28,086 nucleotides of DNA from JAKOQB01 sp036824465. Its GTDB lineage: Bacteria > Pseudomonadota > Gammaproteobacteria > Burkholderiales > Burkholderiaceae_F. Positions 15,884 through 23,246 of this stretch are shown piece after piece. The position numbers and the translations under genes are program-made. The stretch lies in contig DAITAC010000055.1 in the NCBI GenBank assembly GCA_036824465.1, positions 1 to 28,086 on the forward strand, read 5' to 3'. The stretch's first letter is position 1. Each line of letters starts with the position of its first letter. The notes under the pieces were generated by a model. That model was not told where the DNA came from, did not search any database, and saw only the letters and a list, made by a program, of their open reading frames with translations.

Positions 15884-16537
15884 TCATCGCGCAATGCTGC
15901 GCTGTGGTCGGCGCAGTTGCGGGATGAACGCCGGAGTCGCCGCTGCCCACGTTCGATACACGTCACCGAAGCGGCCTTCGATCTCGCGTTCTTCGTGGCG
16001 CGCCAGCCGCACATACATCACGACTAGGATCGGATACATCGCCATCGTCAGCAGCGTCGGCCACTGCAGCAGAAATCCGGTGAGGATCAGGACGAAACCG
16101 ACGTACTGCGGATGACGCACGTGCGCGTACGGTCCCTCAGTCGCCAGCCGGCTGTCGCGCTGCGCCGCATGCAGCACGAGCCATGAGCGATACAGCAGAT
16201 AAAAGCCCGCCGCGATCAGGATCGTGCTCAGCACGTGGAACGGGCCGAAATGCGGATTGGCGCGCCAGCCGAACAGCAATTCGGGCAGATGTCCGGCGTC
16301 ATGGCTGAGAAGGTCGGCCTCCGGAAAGCGCGTCTGCAGCCACCCTGAGAACAGATAGATCGTCAGCGGAAAGCCATACATCTCGGCAAACAACGCGACG
16401 ACGAAAGCGGACCAAGCGCCGAAGGCGCGCCAATCGCGCGTCGACGCCGGCTTGGCAAAGCTCAGCGCGAACAGGACGAACACCGCGGCGTTGATGGCGG
16501 CGAGCGCCCACAGTCCGTATGCCGGGGCCTGGTTCAT
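15884..16537 (-). CDS. Isoprenylcysteine carboxyl methyltransferase-like membrane protein
   Basis: A 217-aa protein with about six membrane helices. The C-terminal half has the ICMT/PEMT-type SAM-binding signature LATEGPYAHVRHPQYVGFVLILTGF-like (near 141-165), with RHPQY, and a following EEREIEGRFGDVYRTWAAATPAFIP segment, typical of the bacterial methyltransferase family annotated with isoprenylcysteine methyltransferases. The true substrate in bacteria is unknown. Start at 16537 is chosen for AGGAG 7 nt upstream; longer frames run into the DUF2933 gene. It follows that gene by 4 bp and is the last gene of the minus-strand operon beginning at 18079. Such methyltransferases are frequent members of copper and heavy metal islands in Proteobacteria. 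Confidence 0.82.
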   Translation of the reverse strand: MNQAPAYGLWALAAINAAVFVLFALSFAKPASTRDWRAFGAWSAFVVALFAEMYGFPLTIYLFSGWLQTRFPEADLLSHDAGHLPELLFGWRANPHFGPFHVLSTILIAAGFYLLYRSWLVLHAAQRDSRLATEGPYAHVRHPQYVGFVLILTGFLLQWPTLLTMAMYPILVVMYVRLARHEEREIEGRFGDVYRTWAAATPAFIPQLRRPQRSIAR

Positions 16538-16541
16538 CGCA

Positions 16542-16805
16542 TCACTCCTTGTGTGAAATTTCGCCGGGACGGCTCGACCCATGGCCGGCATGACCGCCAT
16601 GCCCGTGATGCATGAACAGGTGCATCAGCGGACAGGCGAGCAGCAGCAGGAACGGCAGCGCGCCGAACAGATGGGCGCGATGTTCGAGCACCAGGAACGT
16701 CAGCGCGATCGCCAGAAAGACCCAGAAGATCCAGAGGTGGCGGATACGCGGCCCGGGCGGTTGTTCGGCGCCGGGCTTCAATTCGGATGGCTCAGGTTTC
16801 ATCAT
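16542..16805 (-). CDS. DUF2933 family protein
   Basis: An 87-aa protein with two hydrophobic segments (about 23-40 and 45-65) and the His-rich tail ACPLMHLFMHHGHGGHAGHG, which is the usual DUF2933 signature. The His/Met cluster at the membrane edge would suit metal binding. GAGG lies 5 nt before the ATG at 16805. It sits 10 bp after the upstream secreted-protein gene and its stop overlaps the ribosome site of the methyltransferase-like gene. The function is unknown; family members are widespread in copper and silver resistance clusters. Confidence 0.88.
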   Translation of the reverse strand: MMKPEPSELKPGAEQPPGPRIRHLWIFWVFLAIALTFLVLEHRAHLFGALPFLLLLACPLMHLFMHHGHGGHAGHGSSRPGEISHKE

Positions 16806-16815
16806 GATGACCTCT

Positions 16816-17274
16816 TCAGCGGGCCGGCATGCGGTACTCGAACTCGGCGCTCGTCCGCGGCTGGCCCGGGCGATCCACCTCGAACCGGATGCGATAGGTA
16901 TCCGGTCCCGACAGCCGGAAGAAATTGCCGAAACTTGCGGCGCCGGCGATCGTCATCGGCTCAAGCCGCCTGCTGGTCGCGGCGCCGCCGAGCGGCGTCA
17001 CGATCGCCCTCGCCCGTGCCGACGTGATGCGCTCGCCGGTGACCGCATCGAACAGCGCAAGCACGATGTGGCTGGTGTCGTTCGGTCCGCCGTGCATCTT
17101 TCGCTCGGGATTTTCGCCGGGGTACCGGCGCAACAATTGCGCCGGAACGACACCGTAGTGAAAGTCGAGCCCGTCCACGATCTGCGATTGCGCGCGCGAA
17201 GGTTCGGCAGCGAGCGCGCCGTTGAACAGGACGGCAAGCGCAACCGCGGTGACCCCGGTCCCTCGCCGCGACAT
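16816..17274 (-). CDS. Secreted beta-rich protein of unknown function
   Basis: A 152-aa protein with an N-terminal signal peptide (MSRRGTGVTAVALAVLFNGALA). The mature part has the pattern HGGPNDTSHIVLALFDAVTGERIT and FRLSGPDTYRIRFEVDRPGQP, which resembles immunoglobulin-like periplasmic domains (FixH or YtkA type) in layout, but I cannot assign a family. His66 and Asp-rich turns are visible; there are no cysteines. The start is uncertain: the ATG at 17274 opens the signal peptide but has no clear ribosome site, while an in-frame TTG at 17289 has a weak G-rich stretch upstream. It is third in the operon, 28 bp after the DUF5676 gene. Confidence 0.68.
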   Translation of the reverse strand: MSRRGTGVTAVALAVLFNGALAAEPSRAQSQIVDGLDFHYGVVPAQLLRRYPGENPERKMHGGPNDTSHIVLALFDAVTGERITSARARAIVTPLGGAATSRRLEPMTIAGAASFGNFFRLSGPDTYRIRFEVDRPGQPRTSAEFEYRMPAR

Positions 17275-17302
17275 GGCACCGGCTTTCAACGTCCCGCCGT
17301 TC

Positions 17303-17587
17303 TTACGTCGACGATCGTTCGACCGTCAGCCGGTTGCGCACCAGCGCGAACAGCGCGCCCATCAGGAACGCCCAGACGGCCAGCACTAAGGCTGCATAGA
17401 TCGCGCCACCGATCGAAAAGCCGCCGCCGACTGCGAGCTTGCGGAAGTCGAGGCCATGAAACAGCGCATTGAGAAATCCGATGGCCGGGTCCGTGAACAC
17501 GACCCAGACGAGCGTGCAGCCTGCGTAGCCGATGTCGACGGTCAGTGCGAGCACGGCGCCGAAGCGCAAGGGTGCGAGCGTGTGCAT
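17303..17587 (-). CDS. DUF5676 family membrane protein
   Basis: A 94-aa membrane protein with two helices (about 9-31 and 56-84). The middle segment AIGFLNALFHGLDFRKLAVGG is characteristic of DUF5676, a family commonly found in copper and other heavy metal islands. AGGAGG lies 6 nt before the ATG at 17587. Function unknown. It follows the Met-rich protein gene by 126 bp, a gap that holds a small hairpin, and precedes the secreted-protein gene by 28 bp. Confidence 0.83.
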   Translation of the reverse strand: MHTLAPLRFGAVLALTVDIGYAGCTLVWVVFTDPAIGFLNALFHGLDFRKLAVGGGFSIGGAIYAALVLAVWAFLMGALFALVRNRLTVERSST

Positions 17588-17676
17588 GCGTGCCTCCTTT
17601 GCCTAGAGCGCCGGATCGATGGTCCCGCTAACAATCAATCCAGCGGCAGACATGTCGGCGCGAGAGTCAGTTCGCC

Positions 17677-17693
17677 CCGCACTGGCAGTGCGG
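17677..17693. repeat. Hairpin between Met-rich and DUF5676 genes
   Basis: CCGCACTG and CAGTGCGG form a perfect 8-bp inverted repeat around a single G, foldable as a 6-7-bp stem. It lies just after the stop codon of the Met-rich protein gene on the minus strand. There is no T-run, so it may be a transcript-stabilising or partial termination structure that gives more product from the first gene. Confidence 0.35.
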
Positions 17694-17713
17694 CGGCGAA
17701 TCGGGCCAACGCG

Positions 17714-18079
17714 CTACTTCTTCATCATCATGCCCGGGCCGCCCATCATCATCATGCGTTCGCCGTCCATCATCTGCCGCATCATCTCGTCCATCACTTT
17801 CAGATGCTCGTCGATCCATTCGCGCATCTGTTGCGGCGTGGCGTCGGGACCGGGGCGGGCCGAGCTCATCTGCTTCATCATCTGGTCCATCAGCGCCATG
17901 TGTTCCTGCATCAGCTTGTCGCGCTGCGGACCCTGCATACTCTGTGCAGCATCAAGCTTGCGGCGCGCCTCCTGCGAACGTTGCATCAACTGTTTCTGCG
18001 CCTCGTCTGGCGCGGCGTAGACGAGCATCGGGCCGGCGAGCGCAAGCGCCGCCGCCACCGCGAGAAATGAACGTTTCAT
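17714..18079 (-). CDS. Met-rich periplasmic protein, likely copper binding
   Basis: A 121-aa exported protein with a signal peptide ending at VYA-AP (about residue 22). The mature part is helical and contains repeated Met pairs (MALMDQMMKQM, MDEMMRQMMDGERMMMM, GMMMKK), in total about 23 Met. It has the look of small Cu(I)-binding, CpxP/Spy-like helical proteins of copper clusters, but lacks the LTxxQ motif, so I leave the family open. GGAG lies 6 nt before the ATG. It is the first gene of a five-gene minus-strand operon and its promoter region carries tandem CopR-like half-sites about 100 bp upstream. Confidence 0.8.
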   Translation of the reverse strand: MKRSFLAVAAALALAGPMLVYAAPDEAQKQLMQRSQEARRKLDAAQSMQGPQRDKLMQEHMALMDQMMKQMSSARPGPDATPQQMREWIDEHLKVMDEMMRQMMDGERMMMMGGPGMMMKK

Positions 18080-18181
18080 GACTTACTCCTTTGCGTCACC
18101 CCGGCAGCGCACCCGCCGGGACGGCGAGATATGCGCGTGGGTGTTCTGCAGGCCAGTATCGGCGCGCCGGCCAAATCCACG

Positions 18182-18198
18182 CTGACAGCGGGATTACA
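18182..18198 (-). promoter_or_regulatory. CopR-like tandem half-site box of the Met-rich operon
   Basis: On the minus strand this reads TGTAATCCCGCTGTCAG, the same half-sites, spacing and orientation as the box at 9528-9544. It is 103 bp upstream of the Met-rich protein start. Confidence 0.6.
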
Positions 18199-18260
18199 GA
18201 AGTGTCATGTTTGCGCTTCGACAATAAGCGGGTTCCGTTGGCCGTCGTGAGCAAACCGGG

Positions 18261-18287
18261 CTGACAAAAATGTAATCTGCGTGTTAC
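18261..18287 (+). promoter_or_regulatory. CopR-like box upstream of the two-component genes
   Basis: CTGACAAAAATGTAAT (18261-18276) fits the form CTGACA-N5-GTAAT reported for CopR of Pseudomonas (from memory, not checked). TGTAAT also begins a tandem pair TGTAATCTGCGTGTTAC with an 11-bp period. The site is about 90-100 bp upstream of the response regulator start, so positive autoregulation is likely. Confidence 0.6.
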
Positions 18288-18374
18288 CTGCAAGGCACCG
18301 ACGATTGCCTACCCTCATTTGATCCAAGGCGCGCGACGGTTACACGCGCACGCCCTACTACCTCGGAGCACATG

Positions 18375-19055
18375 ATGAGAATCCTGGTCGTCGAAGACGA
18401 CCCGAAAACCGGCGACTATCTGAAGCGCGGATTGACCGAAAACGGGTTCGTGGTCGATGTCGTGCGCGATGGCATCGACGGCAAGTTCTACGCCACCACG
18501 GGCGACTACCAGTTGGTGATCCTCGATGTCGGTCTGCCGAAGATGGACGGCTGGAAGGTGGTCGCCGACATCCGCAAGCAGAAGGACACGCCGGTGCTCT
18601 TTCTGACCGCGCGCGACAAAGTGGAAGATCGCGTCAAGGGTCTCGAACTCGGCGCCGATGATTACCTCGTCAAGCCGTTCGCGTTTTCCGAACTGCTGGC
18701 GCGCATTCGCACCGTTCTGCGCCGGGGCAAATCGGTCGACCCCGAGGTGTTCAAGGTCGCCGATCTTGAACTCGACCTGCAGCGGCACCGGGCATTTCGC
18801 GCCGGCAGCCGCATCGATCTCACCGCCAAGGAGTTCACATTGCTGGCGCTCTTCATGCGGCGCACGGGCGAAGTGCTGTCGCGCACCTTCATCGCCGAGC
18901 AGGTGTGGGACATGAATTTCGACAGCGACACGAACGTAGTCGAGGTCGCGGTCAAGCGGCTGCGTGCCAAGGTCGACGACCCATTCGAACACAAGCTGAT
19001 TCACACGATCCGCGGTGTCGGCTACGTGCTCGAGGATCGGGCACCGCAATCGTGA
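18375..19055 (+). CDS. copR: Copper-type response regulator (OmpR family, CopR/CusR-like)
   Basis: A 226-aa transcription factor activated by phosphorylation. The receiver domain (1-115) has the acidic pair E7-D8/D9 in VVEDDP, the phosphoacceptor D51 in LVILDVGLP and the Lys in LVKPFAF. The C-terminal winged helix (about 125-222) has IDLTAKEFTLLALF and VWDMNFDSDTNVVEVAVKRLRAKVDDPF, which is the usual ending of heavy metal regulators of the CusR/CopR/IrlR group. The second ATG (18375) is preferred over 18372 because GGAG is then 6 nt away. Its gene overlaps the sensor kinase by GTGA. Candidate targets are the genes preceded by the 11-bp-period boxes. Confidence 0.92.
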   Translation: MRILVVEDDPKTGDYLKRGLTENGFVVDVVRDGIDGKFYATTGDYQLVILDVGLPKMDGWKVVADIRKQKDTPVLFLTARDKVEDRVKGLELGADDYLVKPFAFSELLARIRTVLRRGKSVDPEVFKVADLELDLQRHRAFRAGSRIDLTAKEFTLLALFMRRTGEVLSRTFIAEQVWDMNFDSDTNVVEVAVKRLRAKVDDPFEHKLIHTIRGVGYVLEDRAPQS

Positions 19056-20455
19056 CACAGCGGCGCACGGGGAGCGACTCGATCACAGCGCGCCTGGCGC
19101 TGCTGTTTGCCCTTGCGCTCGCCACCTTGTCGCTCGCCGCCGGTGGCTACCTGTATCACGCGCTGACGCTCGACCTCACCAGCCGCGACGAGAACGAACT
19201 GCACGGCAAGATGGCGCTGGCGATCGAGGCGCTGACCCGGCTCGATTCACTCGAAGCGGTGGACACGCGCAATTCCGAGCTCGCGCACATCGTCGTCGGT
19301 CACGACCGTCTGACGTTGTATGTCACCGGCGCCGACGATCGCTTGCTTTTCGCCACTGGGCATCCTCGCATCGCCGCGAGTGCGCGTGCGGCGCTGCTGG
19401 AATCGGCACAACCGCAGATGTTTGCGACCCATCCCGATTCGGTGCGTGCGCTCGGCAGCCGCGCGGCCCTGCGCTCCGGCGCAACGGTGGCGCTTTTCAT
19501 CGAGTCGAACACTGCAGAAACAGACCGCCTGCTGGCGGGCCATCTGCGCGAGATCGTTTTGGCAGTGCTGTTGAGCGCCGTGCTGGGGCTGGGCGCGGCC
19601 TACGCAATCGCCCGCTCGGGGTTGCGCCCGCTGCGCGAGATGGCCGACACCGCCAAGCTGATCTCGGTCGAGCAACTGGACCAGCGCCTGTCGGTCGAGA
19701 GCGCGCCGGCCGAACTGCGCGAACTGGCCGGCGCATTCAACGCGATGCTGCAGCGGCTGCAGGATTCCTTCACCCGCCTGAACGAATTCTCGTCGGATCT
19801 GGCGCACGAGATGCGCACGCCGATCAGCAACCTGATCGGCCATACCCAGGTCGTGCTGTCGCGTAACCGCAGTGCCGATGACTATCGCGCCGCGCTGGAA
19901 TCGAACATGGAGGAATTTGAACGCCTGTCGCGCATGGTCGGCGACATGTTGTTCATTGCCCGCGCCGACAACGCGCAGACACGAGTGACAAAGCTGCCCG
20001 TCGATCTGCGCGCGGTTGCGCTCAAAATGCAGCAGTTTTACGAGCCGATCCTGGCGGAAAAAGAGGTCTCGCTCAGCGTCAACGGCGATGGCCGCATCGA
20101 CGCCGAGCCGCTGATGATCGAGCGCGCAGTCAGCAACCTGGTGTCCAACGCCGTGCGACACGCGGAACAAGGCAGCGAGATCACGATCCACATTCAGGAC
20201 GGGCAGCGGGCGACCACACTGGAGGTCAGCAACCGCGGCCAGCCGATACAACCGGAAGTGAAGGGCCGGCTGTTCAGCCGCTTTGCGCACGCCGACACCG
20301 ACGGCCGCTCCGACGGCATCGGCCTGGGGCTGGCGATCGTGCAATCGATCATGAAACTGCACAACGGCGCAGTGACAGTCGACAGCAGCGCGCACGGCGA
20401 GACGCGGTTCGTGCTGTCGTTTCCGCCGTCCGGCGCGGATGCGCGCGCTGCGTAG
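19052..20455 (+). CDS. copS: Copper-type sensor histidine kinase (CusS/CopS-like)
   Basis: A 467-aa inner-membrane sensor that would phosphorylate the adjacent regulator. Two membrane helices (about 14-36 and 167-189) flank a periplasmic sensing domain of about 130 residues, followed by HAMP, a dimerisation helix with H252 in SSDLAHEMRTPISN, an N box (ERAVSNLVSNAVRHA) and a G2 box (DGIGLGLAIV). This is the layout of heavy metal sensor kinases. The start is a GTG overlapping the regulator stop (GTGA), so the two are translated together; longer frames are inside the regulator gene. Its 3' third is repeated, decayed, at 24916-25220. The periplasmic domain has several His (H79, H84, H104, H127) that might contact metal; this was not tested. 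Confidence 0.92.
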   Translation: MTQRRTGSDSITARLALLFALALATLSLAAGGYLYHALTLDLTSRDENELHGKMALAIEALTRLDSLEAVDTRNSELAHIVVGHDRLTLYVTGADDRLLFATGHPRIAASARAALLESAQPQMFATHPDSVRALGSRAALRSGATVALFIESNTAETDRLLAGHLREIVLAVLLSAVLGLGAAYAIARSGLRPLREMADTAKLISVEQLDQRLSVESAPAELRELAGAFNAMLQRLQDSFTRLNEFSSDLAHEMRTPISNLIGHTQVVLSRNRSADDYRAALESNMEEFERLSRMVGDMLFIARADNAQTRVTKLPVDLRAVALKMQQFYEPILAEKEVSLSVNGDGRIDAEPLMIERAVSNLVSNAVRHAEQGSEITIHIQDGQRATTLEVSNRGQPIQPEVKGRLFSRFAHADTDGRSDGIGLGLAIVQSIMKLHNGAVTVDSSAHGETRFVLSFPPSGADARAA

Positions 20456-20922
20456 CGATGGGGTTGAATGGCGAGGGGCTTGCCCATGGACGGCGTGCAA
20501 ATCAGCCAAGCGAAGCCGCGCGCGACGGCGCGCGAACGTCACTCTTGACAGGAACAGCGGCGCGCAGGCTGCAATGAATCCAAGCGGGGTGTGCTGTTTC
20601 TTGCAGCACATCTTTGGTGGCGCCACTTCCCGGGTAGATGCCTTGGGAGCAGCGTTCGATGGCGCCTGGTCGAAGTCGATCGTTGAAGCAGGGCTGTGTT
20701 CGCTGCCGCACAGACCTTGGCAGTATGTCCGCGTAAATTGCATTGACTAGTACGAATTCCGAAGTTTCTTGTCCTGCACTGCAGGCAGCTGCAGCGGTTG
20801 AGGAGGCCCGCGGAGGCTGGCTCGCGTTGTCCGGATTCACCGGGTAGCGTGATGTCCGCTCGGTTTCGCGCGCCCTTTGCCAAAGTGGTCCACTGGTTTC
20901 ATCGTTTCGCTCGGAGGATTTC
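20456..20922. other. Gene-poor region after copS-like gene
   Basis: The 467 bp between the kinase and the small Met/Gly membrane peptide hold no frame that I can support as a gene. Frames on both strands are open for up to about 300 bp but have no ribosome site and unlikely composition. Base composition looks less biased in the right half (around 20740-20780). No transposon ends were recognised. It could be remnant DNA from the rearrangement that left the second kinase fragment at 24916. Confidence 0.5.
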
Positions 20923-21129
20923 ATGAAGACCTTGCTTGCTATGTCTGTTGGTACGGTGCCTCTGCTGGTCACCGGTGTGGCTTTGGCGCAGCAGACCGGA
21001 AACATGATGAATGGCGGCATGTGGGGCAGCGGCTGGATGGGCGGATACGGCGGGATATGGGGGCCGCTCCTGCTTGTCGCCGTGGTTGTCGGCGTCGTGG
21101 TAATGATCATGCAGCGAAAGGGCAAGTGA
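20923..21129 (+). CDS. Small Met/Gly-rich membrane peptide
   Basis: A 68-aa protein with a signal-like first segment (MKTLLAMSVGTVPLLVTGVALAQ), a Gly/Met/Trp-rich middle (MMNGGMWGSGWMGGYGG, residues 27-43) and a C-terminal membrane helix ending in MQRKGK. The ribosome site GGAGG is 7 nt upstream of the ATG at 20923. Such small Met/Gly/Trp proteins are seen in copper clusters and may bind copper at the membrane surface, but no function is known. First gene of the plus-strand segment downstream of the two-component genes. Confidence 0.7.
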   Translation: MKTLLAMSVGTVPLLVTGVALAQQTGNMMNGGMWGSGWMGGYGGIWGPLLLVAVVVGVVVMIMQRKGK

Positions 21130-21318
21130 TCGAGTTCGAGAGGTCCGCACAGCAGTGCGAGGCATTTCGAATCGAGAGCATGGCCGCGCGCGAAAGATGG
21201 GGTTGGCGAATCCGCCCCGAGAACTCTTGGGAATTGGGGTCACCGAGTGGTCGGTACAGGTTCGCGGTGACAGCTGCCGCCGAAAAAGGCTCCGCGGCAA
21301 TGCTTCGCCAGCAGTTCG

Positions 21319-21334
21319 CGTGATGCACATCAGG
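21319..21334. promoter_or_regulatory. CRP/FNR-family binding site candidate before cytochrome gene
   Basis: CGTGATGCACATCAGG contains the FNR/DNR core TGAT-N4-ATCA. It lies about 47 bp upstream of the cytochrome ATG, so the start of transcription would be close to the ribosome site. A second small inverted repeat TTAACG/CGTTAA (21336-21352) follows at once. Confidence 0.45.
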
Positions 21335-21380
21335 CTTAACGATTTCCGTTAACGCCGCTCGATTTCAGGGAGGTATCAAC

Positions 21381-21908
21381 ATGTCAAGTAGCCACTACAA
21401 GGCACTGGTCGGCGCGAGCATCCTCGCTTTCGCAGGGTGCGTTTTTGGACAACAAGCGGCCGTGCCAACGCCGGCAGCCGCACCGGACCTTCAAAAACAG
21501 ATCGACGCGGTAAAGGCCGTCGTCCCGAAGTTCGCGATTCCGATGCGCGAGGTTGGCGACCGGTTTCAGAATATGTACTTCGCAGCCCAAACCGGGAACT
21601 GGGCCCTTGCGGCTTACATGTCGAAGTACATGAACGGCGCGATGACTCCGGCCTCGCTCACCAAGCCCGCCGAGTACAAGGTATGGAAAGGCTTTTACGA
21701 GGACACGTTCGCGCCGGTTCAAAAGACGATCATGGCTAAGGACCTGAAGGCTTTCAACTCGGCCTACACGAGCGTGATCAAGAACTGCAACGAATGCCAC
21801 AAGGCGATGGGCTACGGTTTCATCAACGTGGTGAAGCTGAAGGTGCCGGCGGACCAGGGTATTGACTACGCGACGATCAAGTCCGAGCCGACTGACGTCC
21901 CGAAATGA
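21381..21908 (+). CDS. Monoheme c-type cytochrome-like protein
   Basis: A 175-aa exported protein. The N-terminus is a signal peptide, possibly with a lipobox-like FAGC at 17-20. The mature part is helical with amphipathic runs (37-72, 95-140) and the single covalent heme motif CNECH at 136-140, near the C-terminal end, the layout seen in four-helix-bundle cytochromes related to cytochrome c'. Candidate sixth ligands are among several Met (M55, M65, M84). GGGAGG lies 8 nt before the ATG. It probably carries electrons in the periplasm; a link to copper or nitrosative or oxidative stress is suggested by neighbours and the FNR-like site. Family not confirmed. Confidence 0.8.
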   Translation: MSSSHYKALVGASILAFAGCVFGQQAAVPTPAAAPDLQKQIDAVKAVVPKFAIPMREVGDRFQNMYFAAQTGNWALAAYMSKYMNGAMTPASLTKPAEYKVWKGFYEDTFAPVQKTIMAKDLKAFNSAYTSVIKNCNECHKAMGYGFINVVKLKVPADQGIDYATIKSEPTDVPK

Positions 21909-22053
21909 GCTGACGAGCGCAGGTCGGCGTCGTGGCATTGGTCGTCAAGGAGAAGGCAAGTGAACGTAGATGCGCAACAGAGAGTTGTGCATGAGCTGCG
22001 CCCAGACACCATAGCCGACTGTTGATAAGTTACTTCATCGCCTCAAAGAAACC

Positions 22054-22446
22054 GTGCCTCGCTTGTTGCGCCGCCATCGAAAATTCCTCACCTCCACGGT
22101 CCTTGGGCTGTGGGTGTTTGCGCTGTTCGCCGGTATGGCGAACGCGTGCAGCTGGGATGGCGTCACCGCGCTTCCGCACCAATCGACCATGGCAGTACAC
22201 GCAGTTGGCGACGCCATGGACGGCGATATGGCGCCGGGCTGCGAGGAATTCCGCAGCAATGACCTGCCGTTGCTCAGCGTGCTTCAGCTGGTCCAGGAGC
22301 CGACCGCAGGCCTCGCGCTGTTAGTCGCAACCCGCCCCGACTTCGGCTTCCGGCCGATTCCCGCGCCGCTTTTCCGATGGGCGCACAGAGCACATCCGCC
22401 ACCGGGTGTGCCATTTTCCCTCCGCATCGTTCGCCTCACGTTGTAA
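22054..22446 (+). CDS. Small exported protein, copper-cluster type (DUF2946-like?)
   Basis: A 130-aa protein starting at GTG 22054. A hydrophobic N-terminal segment (12-30, FLTSTVLGLWVFALFAGMA) is followed by NACSWDG and a second Cys in PGCEEF (C32, C63), a Met/His-containing middle, and a conserved-looking end PPPGVPFSLRIVRLTL. Short ORFs of this kind are frequent in Burkholderiales copper islands, with resemblance to DUF2946/CopL-type proteins, but I cannot assign the family with certainty. No strong ribosome site precedes the GTG. It follows the cytochrome gene by 145 bp and precedes the Met-rich gene. Confidence 0.62.
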   Translation: MPRLLRRHRKFLTSTVLGLWVFALFAGMANACSWDGVTALPHQSTMAVHAVGDAMDGDMAPGCEEFRSNDLPLLSVLQLVQEPTAGLALLVATRPDFGFRPIPAPLFRWAHRAHPPPGVPFSLRIVRLTL

Positions 22447-22573
22447 GCCGCGGTCGCGGCTGAGCACGTGTCCGTCGCTCGGCCGGCGCGCGCCCAGATT
22501 TTCCTGGACGTTGCTGCCCTCAGGGCTTGCGCGTCCAGCGCCTGTAGTTCAATCGTTTCACCTGGAGATCCAC

Positions 22574-23056
22574 ATGAAGAAATCCGTCGCAATTGCTATT
22601 GGTACCACGCTTGTCCTTGCCGCAGGTATGCCCCTGGCGCAGGACGCGAAAGCACCGGCGTCAAACCCCAACGCCACCGCTGCGCAATCCCACTCGTCCA
22701 TGAATATGGGCAGTCAGATGGGGCAGATGGACGAGCGCATGAAAACCATGCAGGCGCTGCACGACAGGATGATGAGCGCCACCACACCCGAGGAGCGCCA
22801 GAAGGTGATGGACGAGCAGCGGAAGGAAATGCAGGGAGGCATGGTCATGATGAACCAGACGACACAAGGCGGCGCCATGCCTGGTGGAATGGGCGCCAGC
22901 ACGATGGGTCAGAAAGGCAAGCCCGCAGACGCCAACGCGCAGATGCAGATGATGCAGAAGCGCATGGACATGATGCAGATGATGATGCAAACAATGGTGG
23001 ACCAGCAGGCAATGATGGCCGGCCCCCGGAGCATCGACGCTGTGCCCAAGAAGTAA
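22574..23056 (+). CDS. Very Met-rich exported protein, likely copper binding
   Basis: A 160-aa protein with a signal peptide ending near LAQ-DA (residue 22). The mature part contains about 30 Met, with helical runs such as MQMMQKRMDMMQMMMQTM and an N-terminal SHSSMNMGSQMGQM segment. The regularly spaced Met would allow binding of several Cu(I) or Ag(I). It resembles the Met-rich protein of the operon at 18079 in composition and helical character but has only limited direct similarity. GGAG lies 8 nt before the ATG at 22574; longer in-frame starts upstream are unlikely. A hairpin follows 46 bp after the stop. Confidence 0.8.
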   Translation: MKKSVAIAIGTTLVLAAGMPLAQDAKAPASNPNATAAQSHSSMNMGSQMGQMDERMKTMQALHDRMMSATTPEERQKVMDEQRKEMQGGMVMMNQTTQGGAMPGGMGASTMGQKGKPADANAQMQMMQKRMDMMQMMMQTMVDQQAMMAGPRSIDAVPKK

Positions 23057-23102
23057 CAAGCGATCGAGCTACCGATGTCTGCACGTTGCGCAATGGGCCA
23101 AC

Positions 23103-23126
23103 GATGGGCGAGCAACATCGCCCATC
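23103..23126 (+). terminator. Possible terminator hairpin after Met-rich gene
   Basis: GATGGGCGA and TCGCCCATC form a perfect 9-bp stem with a 6-nt loop, 46 bp after the stop of the Met-rich gene. There is no T-run after it, so intrinsic termination is uncertain; it may work with Rho or protect the transcript end. Confidence 0.45.
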
Positions 23127-23246
23127 TCCCTGCGCAGCGATGCCAGTTTGCGTACCTCCCTGCCTTACGACTTGAGTCTCGTTGGCAAACAGGAATAGAC
23201 GTGGTGTTGCCGAAGTTTTCCGACGCATGACTGCTGGGAGAAACGC

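Noticed and set aside
19247..20743. Minus-strand 498-codon frame antisense to the sensor kinase
   Set aside because: The kinase strand has H, N and G boxes; this frame continues into non-coding DNA without a recognisable domain.
20502..21125. Minus-strand 207-codon frame possibly a transposase or other remnant
   Set aside because: No transposase motif, no terminal inverted repeats, and it overlaps the well-supported small Met/Gly gene on the other strand.
17714..23056. The two Met-rich exported proteins as recent duplicates
   Set aside because: They share composition and helical Met runs but differ in length, signal peptide and order of motifs, so common descent cannot be claimed from reading alone.
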